Source: Pseudomonadota bacterium
GTDB taxonomy: Bacteria > Pseudomonadota > Alphaproteobacteria > Rhodospirillales > Magnetospirillaceae
Length of the DNA stretch: 34,906 nucleotides
Direction of reading: 5' to 3'
Assembly: GCA_021818185.1 (NCBI GenBank)
Contig: JAKAFA010000004.1
Span: 1-34,906 of the forward strand
Below are positions 8,535 to 15,997 of the stretch, piece by piece. Both the position numbers and the translations under genes were made by a program. The notes under the pieces were generated by a model, which was given only the letters and a program-made list of their open reading frames with translations, was not told where the DNA came from and did not search any database. The stretch's first letter is position 1. Each line of letters opens with the position of its first letter.

Positions 8535-8559
8535 GCCGGGAGGGATCTTCCCTCCCGGC
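8535..8559 (+). terminator. Strong hairpin between rubrerythrin and the iron-sulfur gene
   Basis: A perfect 11-bp inverted repeat, GCCGGGAGGGA / TCCCTCCCGGC, with a three-base loop lies 14 bases after the rubrerythrin stop. No T run follows, so it is more likely an attenuator or 3'-end stabiliser that lets rubrerythrin be expressed above the downstream genes than a full terminator. Confidence 0.5.
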
Positions 8560-8595
8560 TTCGGGCACGGGGGATCATGTGGGGAGGAGGGGCCC

Positions 8596-9948
8596 ATGCG
8601 GGAAGGCAACCTGGACGCGCCGACGCGCCATCCCTATGACTGGCGGAGCCCGGATTTCACCGATCCGGCCAAGCTGGAAGCCGAAATGCGGCGGGTGTTC
8701 GACCTGTGCCACGGCTGCCGCCGCTGCTTCAACCTGTGCGATTCCTTTCCCCGCCTCTTCGATCTGGTGGACAAGGCGGGCGAGGCGGAAATGGCCGGAG
8801 TGGCCGGCGCCGATCTGGACCGGGTGGTGGACGCCTGTACGCTGTGCGACCTGTGCTTCATGACCAAATGCCCCTATGTGCCGCCCCATCCCTTCGCCAT
8901 CGACTTCCCCCATCTGATGGTGCGCGCCCGCGCCGCCCGGCTCGCCCGCGGGGAAAGCGGCTTCATGGAGCGCCAGTTGACCGAGACCGACCGCAACGGC
9001 AGCCTGGCGCGGCCGGTGGCCGGCCTGGCCAACTGGGCCACCCGGCGCGGCAACCGCCTGACCCGCCCGGCGCTGGAAGCGGTGGCCGGCGTGCACCGCG
9101 ACGCGGCACTGCCCCGCTATGCCGGACGCACCCTGATGATGCAGGCTGCCGCTTCGGACCCGGTGGTCAATGCCGCCGCCCCCGCCTTCGGCCGCAAGGC
9201 GGTGCTGTTCGCCACCTGTTTCGCCAATTACAACACCCCGCCCCTCGGGCTGGCGGCGCGGGCGGTGCTGGCCCACAACGGCGTGGACACCAAGCTGGCC
9301 TACCCCGGCTGCTGCGGCATGCCGCAACTGGAGCAGGGCGATCTGGCCCGGGTGGCGGCCAAGGCCAAGACGATTGCCGCGGCATTGCTGCCGCTGGTGG
9401 ACGAGGGCTGGGACGTGGTGGCACCGGTACCGTCCTGTGCCCTGATGATGAAATTCGAATGGCCGCTGATCCTGCCCGGCGATCCCGACATCGCACGCTT
9501 GGCGGCGGCAGTCTACGACGTCAGCGAATATGTGGTCGACATTGCCGCCAAGGAGGGGCTGGCCCCCGGCCTGCGCCCGCTGCCCGGCGGGGTGACGCTC
9601 CACTTGGCCTGCCACGCCCGCGCCCAGAACATGGGGCCCAAGGCCGCCGAGATGCTGCGGCTGCTGCCCGACACCGCCGTCACGGTGGTCGAGCGCTGCT
9701 CGGGCCATGGCGGCGCCTGGGGCGTGCGCACCGAGAATTTCCCGGTGGCGCTGCGCGTCGGCAAACCGACCGTCCGCCAGGTGGCCAAGGCCGGCGCCGC
9801 CCATCTATGTTCCGAATGCCCGTTGGCCGGCGCCCACATCGCCCAGGGGCTGGAGGCCGAAAATCCGGCCGGCGCGGCGCCCGAGCCGCTGCACCCCATC
9901 CAGCTCGTGGCCCGCGCCTACGGCCTGCCCGAGGGAGAGCCGCTATGA
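8596..9948 (+). CDS. Iron-sulfur oxidoreductase with two 4Fe-4S motifs and CCG domains (GlpC/HdrD-like)
   Basis: A 450-residue cytoplasmic electron carrier. An N-terminal bacterial ferredoxin-like part has two cysteine clusters: CHGCRRCFNLC near residues 38-48 and CTLCDLCFMTKCP near 82-94. The C-terminal part carries a canonical CCG motif (PGCCGMPQLEQG, near 237) and a second, modified one (CSGHGGAWG, near 373), as in heterodisulfide-reductase and GlpC-type subunits. No flavin or membrane segment is seen, so it should act with partners. It follows rubrerythrin by 74 bases and its stop overlaps the next start (ATGA), which points to one operon. A likely role is electron supply to rubrerythrin; that is inference. 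GGAGGAGGGG precedes the ATG. Confidence 0.9.
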   Translation: MREGNLDAPTRHPYDWRSPDFTDPAKLEAEMRRVFDLCHGCRRCFNLCDSFPRLFDLVDKAGEAEMAGVAGADLDRVVDACTLCDLCFMTKCPYVPPHPFAIDFPHLMVRARAARLARGESGFMERQLTETDRNGSLARPVAGLANWATRRGNRLTRPALEAVAGVHRDAALPRYAGRTLMMQAAASDPVVNAAAPAFGRKAVLFATCFANYNTPPLGLAARAVLAHNGVDTKLAYPGCCGMPQLEQGDLARVAAKAKTIAAALLPLVDEGWDVVAPVPSCALMMKFEWPLILPGDPDIARLAAAVYDVSEYVVDIAAKEGLAPGLRPLPGGVTLHLACHARAQNMGPKAAEMLRLLPDTAVTVVERCSGHGGAWGVRTENFPVALRVGKPTVRQVAKAGAAHLCSECPLAGAHIAQGLEAENPAGAAPEPLHPIQLVARAYGLPEGEPL

Positions 9949-10529
9949 AGCATGCCATCACCGCCGACGACATCCTGCCGCTGTCCGTATGGGGCGAAGT
10001 CCGCCGCGACCGCCGCCGCGCCGTGATGGAGCTGAAACGCCGCCGCCGCCTGGAGGTCGGACCCTTCGCCACCGTCATGTTCGAATGCTGGCAGACCATG
10101 TGGGTGCAGGTCCAGGAAATGCTGTGGATCGAAAAGGGCGGCCCAGAGCAACTGGAGGGCGAACTGGCCGCCTACAATCCCCTGGTGCCCAAGGGCGATG
10201 AACTGGTCGCCACCCTGATGCTGGAGATTGAGGACGAGGCCCGCCGCGCCCGCCTGCTGGCCGGACTGGGCGGCATCGAGCATCGCGTGGAGCTGCGCTT
10301 CGCCGGCGAGACCGTCCGGGCCGTGCCCGAAGGCGACATCGACCGCACCACCGCCGAAGGCAAGACGTCGAGCGTCCATTTCCTCCATTTCCCCTTCACC
10401 CCCGGGCAGATCGCCGAGTTCCGCGCCACCGGCACACAGGCGATCCTCGCCATAACCCATTCCGCCTACCCCCATATGACGGCGCTGCCCGAGGCGGTAC
10501 GGCAGCGGCTGTGCGAGGATTTCGACTGA
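9945..10529 (+). CDS. DUF3501 family protein
   Basis: A 194-residue protein matching DUF3501 in its start (KHAITADDILPLSVWGEVRR), in the conserved FATVMFECWQTMWVQVQEM stretch near residue 43, and in the C-terminal FPFTPGQIAEFR region. It has no cysteine cluster and no membrane segment. Its ATG overlaps the stop of the iron-sulfur gene by three bases, so it should be made together with it. DUF3501 genes are regularly found beside short rubrerythrins and CCG iron-sulfur proteins. Its own activity is unknown; an accessory role in peroxide reduction is inference from context. Confidence 0.9.
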   Translation: MKHAITADDILPLSVWGEVRRDRRRAVMELKRRRRLEVGPFATVMFECWQTMWVQVQEMLWIEKGGPEQLEGELAAYNPLVPKGDELVATLMLEIEDEARRARLLAGLGGIEHRVELRFAGETVRAVPEGDIDRTTAEGKTSSVHFLHFPFTPGQIAEFRATGTQAILAITHSAYPHMTALPEAVRQRLCEDFD

Positions 10530-10614
10530 TCCCGCCGGCCGGCCCCTCCTCCACCTCGACAAGCACCGCGGCCCGGCGCACCATCGGCCGATGGGGACCG
10601 TAGCGGAGACGGAC

Positions 10615-12591
10615 ATGGACTTCGAGCTTTGCCTGCGCGCCGACAGGGGGGACGATCTCGCTGGCCGGGAATGGATGGTAACCAACGGGCTGGGCGGCTA
10701 CGCCTCCGGCACGCTGGATGGAAAATGCAGCCGTCGCCATGACGGCATCCTGGTGGCGGCGCTGGGCGCGCCCCACGGCCGCACCGTCATGCTGGACCGC
10801 CTGGACGAAACCGTGCGGCTGCCCGGCGGCCGGAGTTTCGCCCTGTTCGACGCCCTGGCCGAGTTCCGGCTGGAAAGCGGTCTGCCGGTCTGGCGGTTCG
10901 AGCGAAGCGGACTGGTCCTCGAACGCCGGCTGGTCCTGCCCTACCGCCAGAACACCGTGCATCTGCACTATCGTCGCCTGGCCGGGGGCGGGAAAGCGAC
11001 GCTGGAGATGGTCCCGTGGTTCCATATGCGCAGCCATGACGGCCAAGTGGACCAGCCGATGCGCGAGCCGATGACCGTGGCGGCCGAGGCCGGCCGCCTG
11101 GAGGTGCGCATGGGCGACTATCCGCCGCTGCACCTGGCGCTGGACGGCCCCGACAGCCGCGTCCTCCTGCACAAGGGCGAATTTGCCGAGGCGTTCTATC
11201 CGGTCGAAGCCTTCCGCGACTACCTGTCGCGCGGCCCCTTGTGGAGCCCGGGGCGGCTGGAAGTCGACCTGGACGATACCGGAGGCGGTGACCGGGCCGC
11301 CCTGGTGGCCTCGACCGAGAGCTGGATCGTCGCCGGCGCCCTCGGCACCGACGAGGCCTTCGACGCCGAGCGGGAGCGCCGCCGACGCCTGGTGGCGCGG
11401 GCTCATCCCGCCCTGCGCGACGGCGCCGCCGCCCAACTTGTGCTGGCCGCCGACGCCTTCCTCTTCACCCCGCAGGGCCGGCCGGCCCTGCACGCCCAGG
11501 CCCGCGCCCGCGGCGACGACATCGCCAGCGTCATCGCCGGCTATCCGTGGTTCAACGACTGGGGCCGCGACACCATGATCAGCCTGGAAGGCCTGACCCT
11601 GGTGACCGGCCGCCCCGAAGAAGCCAAATGGATCCTGCGCACCTTCGCCCAGTATGTGCGCGACGGACTGATCCCCGACAATATTCCCGATGGCGAAGCC
11701 GAAGGCGTCTATCACGCCTGCGACGCCACCCTATGGTTCTTCCACGCCGTGGACCGCTACGTCGCCGCCACTGGCGACCGCGAGACCCTGGATCTGATCC
11801 GGCCCAAGCTCGTCGAGGTGGTCGAGCATTACCGCCGCGGCACCCGCTTTAACATCGGCGTCGACCCCACCGACGGCCTGGTGTGCGCCGGCATGGGCCT
11901 GCCCTACCATATGATGCTGACCTGGATGGATTCCGACACGCCGCGGCACGGCAAGCCGGTCGAGATCAACGCCCTGTGGTATAATGCCCTGTGCCTGACC
12001 GCCCGCTGGCTGGCCGATGCCGGCGACGCCGCCGGTGCCGCCCAGGCCGCCGCCGACGCCGCCCGCTGCCGCGAATCCTTCAACCGCCGCTTCTGGAATC
12101 CGGCCACCGGCTTCCTGTTCGACCTGGTGGACGGCGAATCGGGCGGCGATCCGGCCTGCCGCAGCAACCAGATCCTGGCGCTGTCGCTGCCCCATCCGGT
12201 TCTGGCCGAAGACAAATGGGCGGCGGTGGTGCAGGCGGTCGAGAATCGCCTGCTGACGCCCTACGGCCTGCGCTCGCTGTCGCCGGACGCCCCCGATTAC
12301 CGCACGGGCTATGTCGGCGATCTGCATTCCCGCGACCACGCCTACCACCGCGGCACGGTCTGGGCGTGGCTGATCGGCCCGTTCATCGACGCCTGGCTCA
12401 AGGTCCATCCCGGCGATCCGGCGGGGGCACGCGCCCTGCTAGGCGGCTTCGTGCCGCATCTGGCGGAATTCTGCGTGGGGACCATCGCCGAGGTGTTCGA
12501 TGGCGACGCCCCCCACGCCCCGCGCGGCTGCACGGCGCAGGCCTGGAGCGTGGCCGAGGTGCTGCGGGCCTGGGCGCGGACGGCCGGCTGA
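10615..12591 (+). CDS. Glycogen debranching enzyme / amylo-alpha-1,6-glucosidase (GH133-like)
   Basis: A 658-residue enzyme expected to hydrolyse alpha-1,6 branch points of glycogen in the cytoplasm. The N-terminal GDE_N domain starts with REWMVTNGLGGYASGTLDG, a hallmark stretch of this family. The C-terminal (alpha/alpha)6 part contains the conserved PWFNDWGRDTMISLEGL (about residues 302-320), the IPDNIPDGEAEGVYHACDATLWF stretch, and VEINALWYNAL. The ATG at 10615 is preceded by GCGGAG, whereas the in-frame ATG at 10591 lacks a ribosome site. It lies 85 bases after the DUF3501 gene on the same strand, with no terminator seen between them. Its 3' end is 20 bases from the convergent histidine kinase gene. 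No glycogen synthesis genes are in the window. Confidence 0.92.
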   Translation: MDFELCLRADRGDDLAGREWMVTNGLGGYASGTLDGKCSRRHDGILVAALGAPHGRTVMLDRLDETVRLPGGRSFALFDALAEFRLESGLPVWRFERSGLVLERRLVLPYRQNTVHLHYRRLAGGGKATLEMVPWFHMRSHDGQVDQPMREPMTVAAEAGRLEVRMGDYPPLHLALDGPDSRVLLHKGEFAEAFYPVEAFRDYLSRGPLWSPGRLEVDLDDTGGGDRAALVASTESWIVAGALGTDEAFDAERERRRRLVARAHPALRDGAAAQLVLAADAFLFTPQGRPALHAQARARGDDIASVIAGYPWFNDWGRDTMISLEGLTLVTGRPEEAKWILRTFAQYVRDGLIPDNIPDGEAEGVYHACDATLWFFHAVDRYVAATGDRETLDLIRPKLVEVVEHYRRGTRFNIGVDPTDGLVCAGMGLPYHMMLTWMDSDTPRHGKPVEINALWYNALCLTARWLADAGDAAGAAQAAADAARCRESFNRRFWNPATGFLFDLVDGESGGDPACRSNQILALSLPHPVLAEDKWAAVVQAVENRLLTPYGLRSLSPDAPDYRTGYVGDLHSRDHAYHRGTVWAWLIGPFIDAWLKVHPGDPAGARALLGGFVPHLAEFCVGTIAEVFDGDAPHAPRGCTAQAWSVAEVLRAWARTAG

Positions 12592-12611
12592 GCCGGCCTC
12601 CCGCCCACGGT

Positions 12612-14564
12612 TCAACGGCCCAGGGCGTCGGCCAGCAGGCTGCGCAGGCGGGCCGGGTCGAGGGGTTTGCGCAGCACCGAGAAGCCGGAGACGTGGCTGG
12701 CGCCGCCGGTCGCTTCGGTGTCGCCGGTGAACAGGAAGGCGGGAACCGCCCGGCCTTCGGCGGCGCGGATGGCGTTGATGGCGTCGATTCCGGCATTGGC
12801 GGCGTGGAGGTGCAGATCCGCGATGACCGCGTCGGGACGAAGCCGTCGTCCGGCCAAAGCCGCCAGCGCCGCCGCGGCGCTCTCGGCCACCACCGGCCGG
12901 CAGCCCCAATTGGCCAGCAGGATTTCCAGGCCGTCCAGGATATCGGGGTCGTCGTCCAGCACGACGACGGTGGCGCCCTGCACCTCGCGCACCTCGTCGC
13001 TCTCGGCGGCGGCGCCATCGGGCAGCGGGAACCAATCCTCGACCAGCGGCACCGTGACTCCGAAACATGAGCCATGCCCCAGGACGGAATGCACCTCGAC
13101 GCGATGGTCCAGCAGACGGGCCAGCCGCTGCACGATGGCCAGCCCCAACCCCATGCCGGTTCCCCGCCCGCTCAGGGAGGGCTGGCTGACCTGATGGAAT
13201 TCACGGAAGATGGCCAGACGCTGATCGTCGGGGATGCCGGGCCCGGTATCGCAGACCCGCAACACCGCCGCGCCGCCCTTCAGCTTGGCCCCCAGCAGAA
13301 TCCGCCCCTGGCGGGTGTAGCGGATGGCGTTGGACAGGAAATTGCCGAGGATGCGCGACAGCAGGCGGGGATCGCTGCGCACCGCCAGCGACGAGGGCAG
13401 CACCGTCAACTCCAATCCGGCCGCCGCCGCCTGCGGCCCGTAATTGGCCTCGAGCCGCTCGAACACGTCGTTGACCAGGAACAACTGCGGCTCGGCCTTC
13501 ATCACGCCGGCGTCCAGCTTGGACATATCCATCAGGGCGTCGAACATTTCCTCCATGCCGCGCAGGCTGGTCTTCATCGACTGCACGATGGTCCGCCCCT
13601 GCGGGGTTGAAATGTGGTTGTCCAGCGCCGAGGTGAACAGGGCCAGGGCCTGCAACGGCTGCCGCAGATCGTGGCTGGCGGCGGCCAGGAAGCGCATGCG
13701 GGCCCGGATCGAGCGCTCCGCCTCCTCGTTGGCCTGGGTCAGCGCCTCCTCCTTGCGCTTGAGGTCGGTGACGTCCTGGAAGGTGAGCAGCGAGCGGGTC
13801 CCTCCCTGCACGGTGAAGCGGCGCACCGAGGCCAACACCCACAGCGGCAGGCCGTCGGCCCGCAGGACCCGCAATTCCACGCGTTGCGGCTCGCCCATTC
13901 CGCGCAGCGCGGCGCACAGCCGGTCGGCCCCCTCGTCGCCGGCGAAATGGAAGTCCTGGGTCGGCCGCCCGGCCAGGTCGCCGGGGGGAACACCCAGCGC
14001 CTGATGGGCGGCGGCGTTGGCCCGCAGGATGGTGCCGTCCATCCCCACCGTCAGCATGGGCAGCGGCACAGCCTCGACCAAGGCACGCAGGCGTTCCTCG
14101 GTCTCCCGCACATTGGCTTCGGAGCGGCGGATCTCGGAGATGTCGGCCAGAATGCCGACGAAGGCGCACAGGGCATCGTCGGCGTCGCGGACCGGGCGGA
14201 GCGAGACCCGCATCCAAAACTCCTCGCCATCCTTGCGGTAGTTCACCAACTCCACCGTGGCGGCCCGCCCCTCGGCCACGGCGGCACGCAAGTTGGCGAC
14301 GGCGGCAGGGTCGGTTTTCGGCCCCTGGAGCACCGACAGGGAACGGCCGAGCACTTCCGCTGCGGAATAGCCGGTGATGGCGGTGAACTCGGCGTTGACG
14401 AAGCGGACCGGATTGCCGGCAAGCCGGGGATCGGTGATGACGATGGCGGCGGGCGCGGCATCGATCGCCGCCAAAAACGCGCCCCAATCGAGCCCGCCCC
14501 CCGTCGCGCCGCCGCCGTTGCTGCCCGCCATGCGATACGCGCCCGTCCCTTGCCCGGCAACCAT
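12612..14564 (-). CDS. Hybrid sensor histidine kinase: LOV-like PAS - PAS - HisKA - HATPase - receiver
   Basis: A 650-residue soluble hybrid kinase. The first PAS domain (about residues 30-145) is strikingly LOV-like: GRSLSVLQGPKTDP and VNYRKDGEEFW match LOV landmarks, but the adduct-forming cysteine is Leu 76 and several flavin contacts are changed. A second PAS domain covers about 155-270. The H-box SHDLRQPLQ has its phosphorylated His at 298, followed by N, G1 (DTGPGIP) and G2 (GTGMGLGL) ATP-binding boxes. The C-terminal receiver has intact DDD, phospho-acceptor D583 (IADLH), Thr and Lys. No output domain is present, so signal should pass to a separate phosphotransfer protein or regulator. 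The ATG at 14564 has GGGAG eight bases upstream; an ATG at 14579 is possible. Confidence 0.9.
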   Translation of the reverse strand: MVAGQGTGAYRMAGSNGGGATGGGLDWGAFLAAIDAAPAAIVITDPRLAGNPVRFVNAEFTAITGYSAAEVLGRSLSVLQGPKTDPAAVANLRAAVAEGRAATVELVNYRKDGEEFWMRVSLRPVRDADDALCAFVGILADISEIRRSEANVRETEERLRALVEAVPLPMLTVGMDGTILRANAAAHQALGVPPGDLAGRPTQDFHFAGDEGADRLCAALRGMGEPQRVELRVLRADGLPLWVLASVRRFTVQGGTRSLLTFQDVTDLKRKEEALTQANEEAERSIRARMRFLAAASHDLRQPLQALALFTSALDNHISTPQGRTIVQSMKTSLRGMEEMFDALMDMSKLDAGVMKAEPQLFLVNDVFERLEANYGPQAAAAGLELTVLPSSLAVRSDPRLLSRILGNFLSNAIRYTRQGRILLGAKLKGGAAVLRVCDTGPGIPDDQRLAIFREFHQVSQPSLSGRGTGMGLGLAIVQRLARLLDHRVEVHSVLGHGSCFGVTVPLVEDWFPLPDGAAAESDEVREVQGATVVVLDDDPDILDGLEILLANWGCRPVVAESAAAALAALAGRRLRPDAVIADLHLHAANAGIDAINAIRAAEGRAVPAFLFTGDTEATGGASHVSGFSVLRKPLDPARLRSLLADALGR

Positions 14565-14848
14565 GGATGGTTCTCCCATGCCCCGGAATCATAGAAGCCG
14601 GCGGCGCGGCAGTGTTGGACAAATCGGGATAGCGAGGCAACGGGGCGGAGGGCGTGGAAAGGGCCGCCGGCCGCCCCGGAGGGACTCCGTCCGGCGTAAT
14701 GCCTTGGCTATACCTCGCCAGCGGCATCTTTCATTCGTCATGCCGCCACTATAGATTTCGTTCGTATTTCCAGGCGCGCCGGCCACGCCAAAAGTCGATA
14801 GAACGACCCGCTGGACTTGACCTGGAAAGCCGCCAGGAGGGGCAAACA
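14565..14848. other. Divergent intergenic region between hybrid kinase and acidic protein
   Basis: About 284 bases with no supported gene. On the plus strand a TATAGA hexamer (14750-14755) in an AT-richer patch is a candidate -10 for the acidic-protein/regulator pair. Just upstream lies a 26-base dyad (separate entry). GC-rich inverted segments near 14680 may be the end of the kinase leader. Reading frames through the region do not resemble any protein family. Confidence 0.4.
14721..14746. promoter_or_regulatory. Inverted repeat GCGGCAT-N12-ATGCCGC, candidate operator
   Basis: Two perfect 7-base arms (14721-14727 and 14740-14746) are separated by 12 bases and end four bases before the TATAGA candidate -10. 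The position over the -35 region and the two-turn spacing fit a dimeric regulator such as the LuxR-type proteins encoded nearby. Which protein binds cannot be told. Confidence 0.4.
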
Positions 14849-15115
14849 ATGCTGCGAAGCAAGCCGTATAGGAAAAGGGATACAACGCTTACGCTCACCC
14901 CCACCGCCACCTTGGGCTCCGATACGGTCGATGAGCCCGTCGAGGGGCCGATGGGCGGACTGGACTTCGACTCCCACAGCTTCTGCCACGATCCGGTCTA
15001 TCGCCGATTGCTGGGCGAACTGCTCGCCGAACTCGAAGGCGAAGATGACGATTCCGACGAGGACGACGACGAGGACGACGACGAGGACGACGACCGCCCG
15101 CTCCGGCCCAACTGA
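14849..15115 (+). CDS. Small protein with strongly acidic C-terminus, unknown function
   Basis: An 88-residue protein that I do not recognise. The first 30 residues are basic and Thr-rich (MLRSKPYRKRDTTLTLTPT). A central segment FCHDPVYRRLLGELLAELEG could form an amphipathic helix. The C-terminus is an almost pure Asp/Glu run (about residues 64-82) ending in RPLRPN. The start has an excellent GGAGGGG ribosome site, which is the main argument that it is real. It ends 13 bases before the LuxR-type regulator gene, so the two are probably co-transcribed. The acidic run could mimic nucleic acid or bind cations or a basic protein partner; that is speculation. Confidence 0.7.
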   Translation: MLRSKPYRKRDTTLTLTPTATLGSDTVDEPVEGPMGGLDFDSHSFCHDPVYRRLLGELLAELEGEDDDSDEDDDEDDDEDDDRPLRPN

Positions 15116-15128
15116 TGAAGGTGGCGTC

Positions 15129-15848
15129 ATGACCGAAGCGACCCTGAACGCAGCGCCGCCGCCGCAGGCGCCCGTGGCGCTCGCCGTCGAAGACAGCCAT
15201 ATGGTCAGCGAGATCGTCGGCCGGTTTGAGCCGCAGGAGCGCAAGGAGATGCGCATCCTCGACGACCCCCGCCGGCTGGTGGAGCATCCCGACGAAGCCC
15301 CGGGGGAGGTGACCATCATCTCGTACCCGGTGATGAAGCAGCTGGCCAAGTACCATATGGACGAGCTGGCCGCATTCTGCGGCCGCAACAAGGTGGTGCT
15401 GCTGATCCGCAGCCCGGAATTCCTGGATTCCATCGGCTTCCTCGAATTCGCCGATGGGGTGATCTTCGCGGACGCCACCATCGAACGGGTGCGGGACATC
15501 CTGCAACTCAGCAAGTCCGGCTATTCCATCCTGCCGTCGGCGGCGGTAATGGACATCGTCACCGACCGGCTGCGTTGCGACACCCTGCAACGGCTGTCGC
15601 CCATCGAACTGAACATCCTGGATCAGGTGCGCCTTGCCAAGACCAACCGCGCCATCGCCCGCTCCCTCGGCCTGACCGAGGCCAACGTCAAGACCAAGGT
15701 CCGGGCCATCCTGAAGGCGTTGAAGTTCCAGAACCGCACCGAAGCCGCGGTGTTTGCCGCCCGCCAGAACGAACTGATCCGCCAGACCGTCGCCAGCCGC
15801 GGCCCCGAGAAAAGCATGGAGGAGGGCGAGAGCGGGCTGACCCACTGA
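15129..15848 (+). CDS. LuxR-family transcriptional regulator with degenerate receiver-like N-terminus
   Basis: A 239-residue protein. The C-terminal LuxR/FixJ helix-turn-helix (about residues 155-215) is clear: LSPIELNILDQVRLAKTNRAIARSLGL, then TEANVKTKVRAILKALKFQNRTEAAVFA. The N-terminal 130 residues have the alternating pattern of a receiver domain (VALAVEDSHMVSEIVGRF at the start, VVLLIRS in the middle), but no clear phospho-acceptor Asp followed by the usual loop. It is therefore probably not phosphorylated in the normal way. It follows the acidic protein gene by 13 bases, with GAAGGTGG as ribosome site, and is convergent with another LuxR-type gene. Target genes are unknown. Confidence 0.88.
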   Translation: MTEATLNAAPPPQAPVALAVEDSHMVSEIVGRFEPQERKEMRILDDPRRLVEHPDEAPGEVTIISYPVMKQLAKYHMDELAAFCGRNKVVLLIRSPEFLDSIGFLEFADGVIFADATIERVRDILQLSKSGYSILPSAAVMDIVTDRLRCDTLQRLSPIELNILDQVRLAKTNRAIARSLGLTEANVKTKVRAILKALKFQNRTEAAVFAARQNELIRQTVASRGPEKSMEEGESGLTH

Positions 15849-15872
15849 CCCGCTCCCGCCCTCGGCCCGGGC

Positions 15873-15920
15873 CGACGCCGCACGGAGTCGACGCCGCAGG
15901 GGGCCGACGCCGCACCGGAA
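15873..15920. repeat. Three 16-base tandem units sharing CGACGCCGCA
   Basis: The decamer CGACGCCGCA occurs at 15873-15882, 15889-15898 and 15905-15914, each exactly 16 bases apart; the remaining six bases of each unit differ. The repeat lies in the short gap between two convergent LuxR-type genes. It could be chance slippage in GC-rich DNA or spaced binding sites. Confidence 0.6.
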
Positions 15921-15997
15921 ACGGCACCGCCGCCCCCGCCGCGCACGAGCGGCGGCCGGATCGCCCGGCCGCCGTGGGACTCCACCGCGAAGCCGCC

